Shown here in pieces: positions 1-9,493 of a DNA stretch of 64,000 nt. The notes below the pieces were generated by a model. It did no database searches, had not been told where the DNA came from, and worked only from the letters and a program-made list of their open reading frames with translations. This DNA is from Colwellia marinimaniae (GTDB lineage Bacteria > Pseudomonadota > Gammaproteobacteria > Enterobacterales > Alteromonadaceae). The DNA is taken from positions 1 to 64,000 of the forward strand of contig NZ_BDQM01000005.1 in assembly GCF_002207865.1 (NCBI RefSeq), in the 5' to 3' direction. The position numbers and the translations under genes were made by a program. Within the stretch, counting starts at the first letter, position 1. The number at the start of each line of letters is the position of its first letter.

Positions 1-71
1 ATAGCTCAGTTGGTTAGAGCACATCACTCATAATGATGGGGTCCCAGGTTCAAATCCCGGTGTAGCCACCA
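1..71 (+). tRNA. tRNA-Met (CAT), elongator, 5' end cut by window
   Basis: The first six bases of the tRNA lie outside the window. What remains has a D-arm (GCTC/GAGC), an anticodon stem CATCA/TGATG closing the loop CTCATAA with anticodon CAT at 29-31, a T-arm with the GTTCAAATC loop, acceptor strand TGTAGCC, discriminator A and an encoded CCA at 69-71. The body closely resembles E. coli elongator tRNA-Met. In E. coli a tRNA-Met also sits next to the ubiF/miaB region, which supports this assignment over an initiator or a tRNA-Ile with lysidine. Confidence 0.93.
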
Positions 72-374
72 TTTTACCGCGATAAAAATGAGAATTTCTT
101 ATTGCTGTAAGAAAGTAAATAAATATCCTACCCTTTAGAAAAATTCTCTATATTTAAATTCCTACTGCACTATCCTTTGACAAATAACCTCTAACTTTAA
201 AATAAAAATTTCATCGTGTTGTAGCCTAATATCTGCCGTCTACTATGGTACTCTTTTGAGTCTCTATCACCGTTTACCCGTATGTTATTTTCGACCTCAT
301 TAATGTGAGGGTTCAACTCCCCCCCTCGAAAGAAATAGAGAAAGAGTTAAACCTTTAACTGTCAATCACAGCCG
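72..374. other. Intergenic, no gene seen
   Basis: This 303-base stretch lies between the tRNA and the end of ubiF. It is A+T-rich and has stops in all frames. Near 304-331 a GGTTCAACTCC string looks like a tRNA T-arm, but no acceptor or CCA end follows. I see no convincing promoter or terminator. Confidence 0.5.
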
Positions 375-1568
375 CTATAAACCACAAGCATAAGCCAAGG
401 CTTTATTTTTTATCGTGCTGTTGAGGAAGGGCACTTTATTAACGGCGAGTAGTGCTAAATTACGTGCCGCCTTAATCACTGGCGAAGGATGGCTAAAGCC
501 TGCATATAAGGCATCCATGGTTGTCATCATCAGTAAGTTCTCTTTGCGCCGTTTTTTCTCATATCGAGCTAACACAGCTTCATCATGCCAAGTTTCACCA
601 TTAGCAATAGCGTCAGCAATAACGTGTTGTAAAGCAATAACGTCTTTAAAGCCTAAATTGACTCCCTGCCCTGCCATGGGGTTAATAGTATGGGCAGCAT
701 CGCCTAATAACAGCACCCGCTTATGTTGATAAGTATTAGCATGCCTGCGTGTTAGCGGAAAAGCACCTTTAGCAAGTACTTTGATTTCACCTAAGCGTTT
801 AGGGAAATGTTTAAGAATTTCTTGTTGTAACAGGCTATTGGATAACGATGCTAAGCGAGTGATCTCATCACGTTGGTGATACCAAACTAATGCAGCATAA
901 CCACCTAACGAACTTTCTCCGGCTAAGGGTAATAAAGCGACCGGGCCCGTTGGGAAAAATTGTTGCCAAGTAATATCTTGTTGACTCTGTGAGGTTTCAA
1001 TATTAATCAACATGGCAGACTGTTGATAATCCCAGCCAGTCACACCAATAGCTGACATTTCCCTAACTTTTGATTGTGCGCCATCAGCGCCAATGACGAG
1101 TGTTGCCGTTAATGCGCTATTGGTGAGTGTTAAGCTTGCCTTGTCGTGCTCTTGGGTTAAAGAGACTAAACTATCAGGGCAAAAAGTACGGATATTACTC
1201 ATAGCACTAATTTCCTGCCAGAGCGCCAGTTGAATTAATCGATTTTCAACGATATGACCTAGGTGCGTTTGTTTAATGTCTTGAGCATTAAACTCAGTAT
1301 AAGCACTTTCATGCTCCCAAACACCGAGGCGTTTATATGGACAGACACGCCACTGCTTAATTTGTTGCCATGCTCCCAGCTGATTAAGTAAATTTTCAGA
1401 GGCCAGCGATATAGCCGATACACGTAAATCAAGCGCTTGTTGAACAGCATAATTCTTGGGCTGGTACTGTTCAACCAACGCTACTTTTAAACCAAGTTGA
1501 GCTAAGGACAGTGCACTTGCTGCACCAACCATACCACCACCAATAACTACACAATCAAAATGTTCCAT
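375..1568 (-). CDS. ubiF: UbiF-type FAD-dependent ubiquinone biosynthesis hydroxylase
   Basis: This 397-residue flavoprotein monooxygenase belongs to the UbiF/UbiH/VisC family, which hydroxylates the benzoquinol ring in ubiquinone biosynthesis at the inner membrane. Visible motifs are the N-terminal dinucleotide-binding GGGMVGAAS (residues ~10-18), the central DG motif in VIGADGAQSK (~158-167) and the second FAD motif GDAAHTINPMAGQG (~285). UbiF (C6 hydroxylation of the demethoxy intermediate) is preferred over UbiH or UbiI because of the conserved neighbourhood with a tRNA-Met and miaB. The gene is divergent from the unknown gene at 2051. Length is normal for the family (about 390-400). The family is certain; the exact ring position is inferred from synteny. 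Confidence 0.9.
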   Translation of the reverse strand: MEHFDCVVIGGGMVGAASALSLAQLGLKVALVEQYQPKNYAVQQALDLRVSAISLASENLLNQLGAWQQIKQWRVCPYKRLGVWEHESAYTEFNAQDIKQTHLGHIVENRLIQLALWQEISAMSNIRTFCPDSLVSLTQEHDKASLTLTNSALTATLVIGADGAQSKVREMSAIGVTGWDYQQSAMLINIETSQSQQDITWQQFFPTGPVALLPLAGESSLGGYAALVWYHQRDEITRLASLSNSLLQQEILKHFPKRLGEIKVLAKGAFPLTRRHANTYQHKRVLLLGDAAHTINPMAGQGVNLGFKDVIALQHVIADAIANGETWHDEAVLARYEKKRRKENLLMMTTMDALYAGFSHPSPVIKAARNLALLAVNKVPFLNSTIKNKALAYACGL

Positions 1569-2050
1569 GCTTAAAAATTCACAACAATATTGTAATATAC
1601 CTTTATTTTACCCAAGCCTAGCGCTATTTTCGACTGCTTTATTACATTAAACACCCATGTTCATCACTTTAACCCTCTCCACTTAGGCGAAGTAGCGAGT
1701 TGCTGGCCTAAAATATTCAACAAAGGCGGTAAATAAAGTGTTAATAGTGCACGAATACTAGATTCACCCGCAAATTTGTTGAACATAAATAGGGGTGTCC
1801 TGATGTTACTAAAGGAAGCAGCGAGGGGTACTAACATAAGCTGAAAATGCAATGCTTTTGATCTCATGGTAGTTAGACAAAGCTTGTTTGTCAGTAAAAT
1901 TCAGTTATAGTGAATTGTCGACTTTGGCGGTTCATGGGGAATATGTGCCGTCTAATTAAGGCAAGAATTACTTAAAAATTAAGTTGTTGCCGTTAAAGGT
2001 ATATTATGAGTAATAATAAAAACTATATAACTGAATGATAAGGATGCACT
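1569..2050. other. Divergent intergenic region
   Basis: These 482 bases separate ubiF (-) from the gene at 2051 (+) and should hold both promoters. A 67-codon open frame on the minus strand (1664-1867) has no good Shine-Dalgarno and no recognisable product, so I do not call it. The start at 2051 is preceded by AAGGA at 2039-2043. Confidence 0.4.
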
Positions 2051-2530
2051 ATGTCAGCATTAGCAAAAACAAACATCTCAGGACAAAATACTGAAGAAAA
2101 ACGACTCGCGAAAGATATCAATTTAATTTATGATTTTACTGAAAAACCTAACCGCACTCAGTTAAAAGCAAAGAGCGATCGCGCCGTTGTTGCCAAACTA
2201 AGAGCAGATTTAGTTTTACCGAACAACAAAATATTAACTGTTGATATAGATTTTGATAGTACAAGCGGATACCATAACAACACTATGTTGGTTATGGATG
2301 ACTTTGGTGTTGACATGCTAGTCACCGCTTTCGCAGTAAAGTACGGACAGTCATTTGCTGATAAAATAACTAAAGCTTGGGCAGAAAAGAAACAACACGA
2401 TGACCCTAGAAAACCCACTTACTTGTTGGTACAAAAACCCATTAGGGATGGCGATCTGCCAAAAGTATTTGCCGCCTGCGGTGATAAAATACATGACAAT
2501 GACAACAAAACACCACAAAGTATCGTTTAG
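2051..2530 (+). CDS. Hypothetical protein, 159 aa
   Basis: I do not recognise this protein. It is a 159-residue, charged, apparently soluble product without signal peptide or membrane segment. A patch of alternating hydrophobic residues (about 60-90, VDIDFDSTSGYHNN then LVMDDFGVDML) suggests a small alpha/beta fold. The start is well supported by AAGGA seven bases before ATG. Its 3' end overlaps the probable start of the next gene (2493) by 38 bases in another frame. Translational coupling is therefore likely, and the protein may work with the propeller sensor encoded downstream. Confidence 0.7.
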   Translation: MSALAKTNISGQNTEEKRLAKDINLIYDFTEKPNRTQLKAKSDRAVVAKLRADLVLPNNKILTVDIDFDSTSGYHNNTMLVMDDFGVDMLVTAFAVKYGQSFADKITKAWAEKKQHDDPRKPTYLLVQKPIRDGDLPKVFAACGDKIHDNDNKTPQSIV

Positions 2531-5294
2531 TATTTTCTCTGCTAAAGTATTTCAGGCTAAGTGCTATTCACTAATAGCGCTTAGCCTGTTGATTTTCAGT
2601 TTTGCCAGCCACGCCGATAATATCGCCTCGATAAATACCCTCAGTAATGTCACAAAAATGCTGCAAGATAAACATGGTTTTATCTGGTTATCGAGTCAAC
2701 AAGGGCTAACTCGGCTTGATGGCAGCAATAACATCACTTTCTCGCTCAATAACCAAGAGTGGCCGCTGCCCTACTCTTGGATCAATGATATAAGTCTCAT
2801 TGATGATAAGCTATTAATCGCCTCAGAAAGGGATGGTTTATGGCTCTTTGATACCAATAACGGTGTCGCTAAAAAGCTAGCCGTTGATATTCCAAGGCAA
2901 AGCCACTATCACTCAGTGTGGTTTAAAGACCAGTATTATATCAATGCACCCAATAAGCTTTATCGTTTCAATCCAAGTACAAAAACAACCCAGTTGCTTG
3001 ATGACAATATCGCCATCAAGCACCTTGTTCATAATAAAGAGCAGCTTTATGTCGCAAACAGTGACGGCTTATATCAATTACAAGATGACCAACTTCAACA
3101 GATCCTTAGTGAGCCTATCACTGCCTTAACCGCCCTGTCTGATGCGGTAATAGCCATTACGGCCAATAAAATCTACCGTTTAAGTAATGAGGGTGATATA
3201 TCAAGTATCAAACATAATGAAAAACTTTATGCCTTAACAAAAGCCTTTGCTAGTGATAACTTTTTTACCGTCAGCAATGCCGGTAAGATAAGTAAATATA
3301 ATGGTACAAGCTTATTGCCACTGTCGCACAATTATGGCAGTAGTACTCCGGTACGCCTAACCTCACTGTTTCACGATGCATCAGGTGGATTATGGTTAAT
3401 CAGCAGCCATGGCGTTGAACAGCTTAATGAGACTTACGTTACCAATCATAAAGTTATTTTTGATATTCCAATCAATGCCAATGAAATAACATTATTTGAT
3501 AATGAAATTATTATTGGCAGCTATGGGGCGGGTTTACAAAATTTCTTAAAACCGGTATTTAAGCAAGATATTAATAGCGCTTTCACTAAAAATGGCTTGA
3601 AGATATTTGACCTGCTAGAGATAAATAAAGACCTATACATCGCCAGTTATGATGGTTTATGGCGCTATGATAACAGCACAAAACAAGTGGAAAAACTTGA
3701 TGTTGTTGCTGATAAACTGATTTTAAAGCTAGAACATAAAAACAACTTACTTTATATCGCCACTAATTATTACGGCCTCTATATCTATGATTTGAGTGCT
3801 AACAAAATAATTAAACATCTTGATATTATTGATGGTTTACCCAGCACGGAAATTATTGATGTACTGCCTTTAGACTCAGGAAAACTATGGATAGCATCGA
3901 GTAATAACATTAGCATTTATCAGCCAACCCTTAATAAACTCATCACCTTAACCACGCCAAATAAGAGTAAAGTGATCTCTTTTGTTTATGCCGATAACAA
4001 AATTTTTGCTTCAACCTTAGGTGATGGGATTTTGGTTTTTAATCAACAAGGTGGCTTATTAGCCCAACTTTCTAAAGGTCATAGTTTCACCGAAATGTTA
4101 TTGATTAATGACACCATATGGGCCTCAGGTAAACCTGGGTTATATCGAATATCACCAAAAAACTATCAAGTAACCATGATAGAGAATAGCCAGCAGTATT
4201 CTTTTGTCAGCAGCATGTTAGTCAAAGATGACACGCTATATGCCATCCATTACAGTGGCGTACTGGCACTCAATTTATCTGCAAAAAAACAATTTAACCC
4301 CAATGTTATTATTAGTAAAACCACCATCTCAGGTAAAGCCTATTTACTCAATAAAACCATCGAAATAGCAAGTGGTAACGATGTTATCACCCTTGATTTA
4401 GCCAGTTTAGACTATCGTCCTGGCCTAGCAAAAGAGTATCAATATCGTATTAACAACAACCAATGGCAGAAAATAAATAATAACCAGTTAACCTTAACAG
4501 GACTAGCTTCTGGTCGTTACAATATTGAAATCATGGCCACCAATAGTTTAGGGCAATGGAGTGATATCATAGCGTATACCGAGATTGATGTTGCCTATCC
4601 GTGGTACTGGACAATAGAGCTGAGAATCTTCTATGCAGTATTGGTTTTATTTATCGTGTTATTGACCTCATGGCTACTTTTTTTACGGACAAAGTCAATT
4701 AAACATATTCACACCTTGCTCAAAGATGATATGCGAAATTACGGTAGGCTGATGAATACTTTGCAACGCAATTTACAACTAACCGCGACATCATTAGCAA
4801 ATAATGATGTAGAGCAAGGTAAGCAACTCATTGAGAAGAGTATATTAGTACTTAAAGATAACATTAATAGCCAAGAGCCTGACAACCTTGCCGGAAAAAC
4901 CTTAGCCCTGGCAATTCCCTTTTTAGCGGACTATGTCCAGAGCAAGTACGAAGTTAAATTGCACTTCACCTTAGATGATAAGGTGGATAAGCTTAAATAT
5001 GAACTAAGGGCCGATATCTACAAAGTGATATTTGAAGCCATTATGTCAGCTATATTCAAGAGTGAAGCACAAAATTTCAGTCTGAGCTTAAAAGAGGTTA
5101 AACAAAAATTATGGCTTACTGTTAATAGCGATAAAAACTCTTTTAGCCAACTTAATAGTAAAATTAACTTTGACCTCGCTAGCTATACTATTCGTCAGAT
5201 CACCACTAAACATCAAGCGTCACTTAATATTTTTGCTAATGATGACGGCAGTAGTCAGTTGGTAATTAGCGTGCCATTAATGGCCTTAAATTAG
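2493..5294 (+). CDS. Beta-propeller (Reg_prop/Y_Y_Y) sensor protein with degenerate kinase-like C-terminus
   Basis: The start chosen here (a second ATG lies at 2499) gives an N-terminal signal peptide (CYSLIALSLLIFSFASHA) directly before the mature domain; the open frame extends upstream to 2400. The large periplasmic part has many WLSSQQGLTRLDG-like two-component-propeller repeats (HGFIWL, GLWLF, GLWRYD, LWIASSNN), then a Y_Y_Y-type Ig domain with EYQYRINNNQW. A single membrane helix (YAVLVLFIVLLTSWLLFL, ~730) follows. The ~200-residue cytoplasmic end resembles the dimerisation and ATPase part of a HisKA_3-type kinase, but the expected N-box asparagine is absent (EAIMSAIF) and no DxGxG box is visible. 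It overlaps the 2051 gene. It is probably a sensor or scaffold that no longer phosphorylates; the substrate sensed is unknown. Confidence 0.85.
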   Translation: MTMTTKHHKVSFSIFSAKVFQAKCYSLIALSLLIFSFASHADNIASINTLSNVTKMLQDKHGFIWLSSQQGLTRLDGSNNITFSLNNQEWPLPYSWINDISLIDDKLLIASERDGLWLFDTNNGVAKKLAVDIPRQSHYHSVWFKDQYYINAPNKLYRFNPSTKTTQLLDDNIAIKHLVHNKEQLYVANSDGLYQLQDDQLQQILSEPITALTALSDAVIAITANKIYRLSNEGDISSIKHNEKLYALTKAFASDNFFTVSNAGKISKYNGTSLLPLSHNYGSSTPVRLTSLFHDASGGLWLISSHGVEQLNETYVTNHKVIFDIPINANEITLFDNEIIIGSYGAGLQNFLKPVFKQDINSAFTKNGLKIFDLLEINKDLYIASYDGLWRYDNSTKQVEKLDVVADKLILKLEHKNNLLYIATNYYGLYIYDLSANKIIKHLDIIDGLPSTEIIDVLPLDSGKLWIASSNNISIYQPTLNKLITLTTPNKSKVISFVYADNKIFASTLGDGILVFNQQGGLLAQLSKGHSFTEMLLINDTIWASGKPGLYRISPKNYQVTMIENSQQYSFVSSMLVKDDTLYAIHYSGVLALNLSAKKQFNPNVIISKTTISGKAYLLNKTIEIASGNDVITLDLASLDYRPGLAKEYQYRINNNQWQKINNNQLTLTGLASGRYNIEIMATNSLGQWSDIIAYTEIDVAYPWYWTIELRIFYAVLVLFIVLLTSWLLFLRTKSIKHIHTLLKDDMRNYGRLMNTLQRNLQLTATSLANNDVEQGKQLIEKSILVLKDNINSQEPDNLAGKTLALAIPFLADYVQSKYEVKLHFTLDDKVDKLKYELRADIYKVIFEAIMSAIFKSEAQNFSLSLKEVKQKLWLTVNSDKNSFSQLNSKINFDLASYTIRQITTKHQASLNIFANDDGSSQLVISVPLMALN

Positions 5295-5455
5295 TTTATA
5301 ATTTACCCAGCTAGCAAAAAAAATACAGACATTTACAACTAGTTGTCTTATTCATTCGAAATTAGTCCTTAATTGGTATAAAATATGCCTCCTTTTATCT
5401 TTACTGGCTTTGCTTAGGTAAATTCCAGTGAAATTTGTGTGTGAAGAGTGAAGTA

Positions 5456-6898
5456 ATGAGTAAGAAGCTATATATCAAAACTTGGGGCTGTCAGATGAAC
5501 GAGTATGACTCGCAAAAGATGGCAGAATTGTTGGACTCAACCCATGGTTATACCTTGGTTGATGAAGCGGAACAAGCCGATGTTATTTTGCTTAATACTT
5601 GCTCTATACGCGAAAAAGCACAAGAGAAAGTCTTTCATCAATTAGGTCGTTGGAAACGTTTAAAAGAGACTAAGCCTGATTTACTTATTGGTGTTGGTGG
5701 CTGTGTTGCCTCACAAGAAGGTGATGCTATACGTAAACGTGCACCTTTTGTCGATATGATTTTTGGTCCACAAACCCTACACCGCTTACCTGAAATGATT
5801 AATCAAGTACAGAAGACAAAGAGTCCGGTTGTTGATGTCAGCTTTCCAGAGATTGAAAAGTTTGATCGCCTACCTGAGCCTAAAGCTGATGGTGCCAGTG
5901 CTTTTGTTTCTATTATGGAAGGTTGTAGTAAATATTGTACTTTCTGCGTAGTGCCCTACACCCGTGGTGAAGAAGTTAGCCGTCCCCTTGATGATGTGCT
6001 CTATGAAATTGCCCAACTTGCTAAGCAAGGCGTACGTGAAGTAAACCTACTGGGTCAAAATGTTAATGCTTATCGTGGTCCAACCCACGATGGCAGCATT
6101 TGTCGCTTTGCTGATCTGCTACGTTTGGTCGCTACTATAGATGGCATCGATCGTATTCGTTATACCACCTCACATCCAGTTGAATTTACTGATGATCTTA
6201 TCGAAGTTTATGCGGATGTACCTGAACTAGTAAACCACCTGCATCTGCCGGTACAAAGTGGCTCCGATCGCATTCTAACGCAAATGAAACGTGGTCATAC
6301 AGTGCTTGAATATAAGTCTAAAATTCGCCGTTTGAAGAAAGTTCGCCCTGACTTGAGCATGTCTTCAGACTTTATTATCGGTTTTCCCGGTGAAACCGAT
6401 GAAGACTTTATGGCAACCATGGACTTAATTAAGGCCATTGATTTTGATTTAAGCTTCAGCTTTATCTACAGTGCTCGCCCTGGTACACCGGCAGCCGATT
6501 TACCCGATAATATTAGCGATGAAACCAAGAAAAAACGCTTAAAGCTGTTACAAGACCGTATTACCCAACAAGCATTACGTATTGCCAGACAAATGTTAAA
6601 TACCGAGCAGCGCGTTCTCGTTGAAGGCCCTTCGAGGAAAAACCCAATGGAATTACGGGGTAAAACAGAAAATAACCGTACGGTTAACTTTGTTGCCCCA
6701 CATACCGTTATTGGCCAATTTGTCGATATCAAAATTACTGATGTAGTTGCCAACTCTTTACGCGGCGAATTAGTAAGAGAAGAAAAAGACATGGGTATGC
6801 GCATTGCCCATTCACCAGCAGATATTTTAGCCAATAATCACCACACGGCCACGCCAAGTAACCTTGACGATATAGGTGTAAGTACTTTTACCCCATAG
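5456..6898 (+). CDS. miaB: tRNA-2-methylthio-N6-dimethylallyladenosine synthase MiaB
   Basis: MiaB is a radical-SAM methylthiotransferase that adds the 2-methylthio group to i6A37 of tRNAs reading UNN codons. The 480-residue product (E. coli 474) shows the three N-terminal cluster cysteines ([29 protein letters not shown]), the radical-SAM CxxxCxxC as CSKYCTFC, and a C-terminal TRAM domain around residues 375-440. A longer frame opens with TTG at 5435, but the ATG at 5456 fits the family N-terminus ([15 protein letters not shown]). It is the first gene of the miaB-phoH-ybeY-corC-lnt cluster, an order conserved from E. coli. Confidence 0.97.
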   Translation: MSKKLYIKTWGCQMNEYDSQKMAELLDSTHGYTLVDEAEQADVILLNTCSIREKAQEKVFHQLGRWKRLKETKPDLLIGVGGCVASQEGDAIRKRAPFVDMIFGPQTLHRLPEMINQVQKTKSPVVDVSFPEIEKFDRLPEPKADGASAFVSIMEGCSKYCTFCVVPYTRGEEVSRPLDDVLYEIAQLAKQGVREVNLLGQNVNAYRGPTHDGSICRFADLLRLVATIDGIDRIRYTTSHPVEFTDDLIEVYADVPELVNHLHLPVQSGSDRILTQMKRGHTVLEYKSKIRRLKKVRPDLSMSSDFIIGFPGETDEDFMATMDLIKAIDFDLSFSFIYSARPGTPAADLPDNISDETKKKRLKLLQDRITQQALRIARQMLNTEQRVLVEGPSRKNPMELRGKTENNRTVNFVAPHTVIGQFVDIKITDVVANSLRGELVREEKDMGMRIAHSPADILANNHHTATPSNLDDIGVSTFTP

Positions 6899-6943
6899 CA
6901 GCCCTTTGGGCAGTATTAAGCACTTTAATTTAACAAAGCGGAA

Positions 6944-8059
6944 ATGAATTTGACCACATCAACGACTAAGTCACTTAAGTTAACCCGAAAAGTTTTCAGT
7001 TTAACGCCTGTAGACAACCATAGGCAGGCAAACTTATGTGGCCCTATGGACGATAACTTAAAGACTATCGAACGCCGTCTAGGCGTAGAAATAAGTTACC
7101 GAGGCCAAGAGTTTACTATCATGGGTAAGCCGTCAAATTGCCAAGCAGTGGTTAAAGTTTTACAAGAGCTATATCTTGAAAGCCAAGAAGTTAAGGGCAA
7201 AAGTAAGATAATCTCCCCTGAAATGGTGCATTTAGCTATTTTAGAGTCTGGCTGTCTTGAGCAAGAACAGCCACAAGCAAACAGTCAAATAGCCTCAGAG
7301 TTAGGTAATCAATTAGATAAAAAATACGATGATATCGTCACCATAAAAACCAAACGTGGGGTCGTAAAACCGCGTAATGGTAACCAACAATCCTATGTAC
7401 AAAATATAAGGACAAACGATATCAGCTTTGGTGTCGGTGTGGCGGGTACAGGTAAAACCTATTTAGCTGTCGCCTGTGCGATAGAGGCATTAGAGCGCCA
7501 AGAAGTGCGTCGTATTATACTGACCAGACCAGCAGTAGAAGCGGGGGAAAAGCTAGGTTTTTTACCCGGGGATTTATCACAAAAAATAGACCCTTATTTA
7601 AGGCCACTTTATGACGCGCTTTTTGAAATGCTTGGCTTTGAAAGGGTCGAGAAACTTATCGAACGCAAAGTCATTGAAGTTGCGCCACTTGCTTATATGC
7701 GTGGCAGAACCTTGAATGATGCCTTCATCATATTAGATGAAAGTCAAAATACTACGGTTGAACAAATGAAGATGTTTTTAACCCGTATTGGCTTTAATTC
7801 TCGTGCTGTGATCACCGGTGATATAACCCAAGTTGACTTACCTCGTCATCAAATGTCAGGGCTACGCCATGGTATTGAAGTGCTGCAAGATATCCCGGGC
7901 ATTAGTTTCAATTTCTTTCAGTCTAAGGATGTTGTTCGCCATCCCGTTGTCGCCAGAATTGTTGACGCTTATGATAATCATGAACAAAAAACAAACCGAG
8001 AAAAACAAGAAAAAAAGCAGGCACAACAAAAAAACAATGATAAGAGCACGCTAAGCTAA
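6944..8059 (+). CDS. ybeZ: PhoH-like P-loop ATPase (YbeZ)
   Basis: This 371-residue PhoH-family ATPase has an N-terminal KH-like RNA-binding region (residues ~40-110) and then the ATPase core, with Walker A GVAGTGKTY (~165) and Walker B FIILDESQN (~262). In E. coli YbeZ acts with YbeY in ribosome and 16S rRNA quality control. The start is supported by GCGGAA just before ATG. Its stop overlaps the ybeY start as TAATG, so the two are translationally coupled, matching their known partnership. The last ~25 residues are a Lys/Gln-rich tail. Confidence 0.95.
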   Translation: MNLTTSTTKSLKLTRKVFSLTPVDNHRQANLCGPMDDNLKTIERRLGVEISYRGQEFTIMGKPSNCQAVVKVLQELYLESQEVKGKSKIISPEMVHLAILESGCLEQEQPQANSQIASELGNQLDKKYDDIVTIKTKRGVVKPRNGNQQSYVQNIRTNDISFGVGVAGTGKTYLAVACAIEALERQEVRRIILTRPAVEAGEKLGFLPGDLSQKIDPYLRPLYDALFEMLGFERVEKLIERKVIEVAPLAYMRGRTLNDAFIILDESQNTTVEQMKMFLTRIGFNSRAVITGDITQVDLPRHQMSGLRHGIEVLQDIPGISFNFFQSKDVVRHPVVARIVDAYDNHEQKTNREKQEKKQAQQKNNDKSTLS

Positions 8060-8517
8060 TGGCTCATGTCATCGATCTACAAATTGCTTGTAAAGCAACC
8101 GAATTACCCACTAAAGCGCAATTTCAACTATGGGTTGATACGGCTTTGGCAGAAGTCACTAGTAAGCCAGAGCAGGAATTTGAACTCACCATTCGCTTAG
8201 TTAATAGTGACGAAAGCCAGCAACTAAATAGTCAATATAGAGGCCAAGATAAAGCAACGAATGTGTTATCTTTTCCTTTTGAGGTACCTGACGGCATAGA
8301 GCTTAACTTATTAGGCGACTTAATTATTTGCATAGAAGTCATGAAGCTAGAAGCACAAGCACAAAACAAAGCCCTCTTTGATCATTGGGCACATCTTGTT
8401 ATACATGGTTGCTTGCATTTAGTTGGTTTTGATCATATAAGTGACAGTGATGCTGTTGAAATGGAAACTATCGAGATTGCCATTTTAGCGAAATTAGGCA
8501 TTAGCAACCCTTATTGA
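8059..8517 (+). CDS. ybeY: Endoribonuclease YbeY
   Basis: YbeY is a zinc-dependent endoribonuclease needed for 16S rRNA 3'-end maturation and 70S quality control. The 152-residue protein carries the diagnostic three-histidine metal site, HGCLHLVGFDH (~115-125), and the upstream TNVLSFPFE signature. Its ATG overlaps the stop of the PhoH-like gene by one base. Length is typical (E. coli 155). Confidence 0.96.
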   Translation: MAHVIDLQIACKATELPTKAQFQLWVDTALAEVTSKPEQEFELTIRLVNSDESQQLNSQYRGQDKATNVLSFPFEVPDGIELNLLGDLIICIEVMKLEAQAQNKALFDHWAHLVIHGCLHLVGFDHISDSDAVEMETIEIAILAKLGISNPY

Positions 8518-8614
8518 TAGCCGTACCCCTGTGATATGCAGGATTTCACTGGCAGTTAACATGGGTTAACAAATAACATTTTCAATAACATAATAAAGGA
8601 AGAATAATAGCTCT

Positions 8615-9493
8615 ATGAGCGATGACACCCCCCACTCTAGAACCGGTTCAGCCAATAAGTCTTTTTTTCATAAAGTTATGCAAATACTAATACCTGAGCC
8701 GAAAAACAAAAATCAATTGGTAGATGCATTAGATAATGCGCAAGAAATAGACTTGATCAATCCTGAAACTAAACAAATGCTCAAAGGTGTTTTAGACGTT
8801 TCTAAATTGCGCGTTCGAGAAATAATGATCCCACGCTCGCAAATGGTTACTATCGATATTAACCATAGTCTTGACGAATTCCTGCCTATTATCCTAGAGT
8901 CTGGTCATTCACGTTTTCCCGTTGTTAATGAAAATATTGATCACATTGAGGGTATTTTATTAGCAAAAGATCTACTCGCCTTTGGTTTTAGCTCTCAAAA
9001 GGATGATTTTAGCCTAAGGGATATCATTCGCCCTGCCATTATTATCCCCGAAAGTAAAAAAGTTGAACCCTTATTAAAAGAGTTTCGTTCTAATCGCTAT
9101 CATATGGCTATTGTTGTTGATGAGTATGGCGGTGTTTCAGGTGTTATCACCATTGAAGATATTTTAGAACAAATTGTCGGTGAAATAGAAGATGAAACCG
9201 ATGATGAAAACGAAGACGAAATCAAGAGATTAGCCGGCAATGTCTACTTAGTAAAAGCGCTTACTGAGCTGAGTAACTTTAATCACTACTTTAATTGCAA
9301 CTTTAATGAAAGCGATGCGGTTACCATTGGCGGCATTGTTTTACGTCAGTTTAACCACTTGCCACAAAAAGATGAACTTATAAACATAGGGAATTTTGAA
9401 TTTAAAGTACTGGCTGCTGATAATAGACGCATACAAGTGCTACAAGTCAGTGTTGACAAAGGTCATGAAATTAACGGTAGAATGAGTGACTAA
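8615..9493 (+). CDS. corC: CorC/YbeX family CBS-domain protein
   Basis: This 292-residue cytoplasmic protein has two CBS domains (about 65-190; typical strings IMIPRSQMVTID and VDEYGGVSGVITIEDILEQIVGEIEDE) followed by a CorC/HlyC C-terminal domain (~205-285). YbeX is linked to Mg2+/Co2+ efflux and, more recently, to ribosome metabolism. A Shine-Dalgarno AAGGAAG lies at 8597-8603, 11 bases before ATG. The 3' end overlaps the lnt GTG start by 8 bases. Length matches E. coli (292). The transport role is from the family, not visible in sequence. Confidence 0.94.
   Translation: MSDDTPHSRTGSANKSFFHKVMQILIPEPKNKNQLVDALDNAQEIDLINPETKQMLKGVLDVSKLRVREIMIPRSQMVTIDINHSLDEFLPIILESGHSRFPVVNENIDHIEGILLAKDLLAFGFSSQKDDFSLRDIIRPAIIIPESKKVEPLLKEFRSNRYHMAIVVDEYGGVSGVITIEDILEQIVGEIEDETDDENEDEIKRLAGNVYLVKALTELSNFNHYFNCNFNESDAVTIGGIVLRQFNHLPQKDELINIGNFEFKVLAADNRRIQVLQVSVDKGHEINGRMSD

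Noticed and set aside
304..331. tRNA T-arm-like string GGTTCAACTCC
   Set aside because: No matching acceptor, anticodon arm or CCA end; the stem has a mismatch. At most a remnant.
1664..1867. 67-codon open frame on the minus strand
   Set aside because: No ribosome site, no recognisable domain, and it lies in a divergent promoter region.
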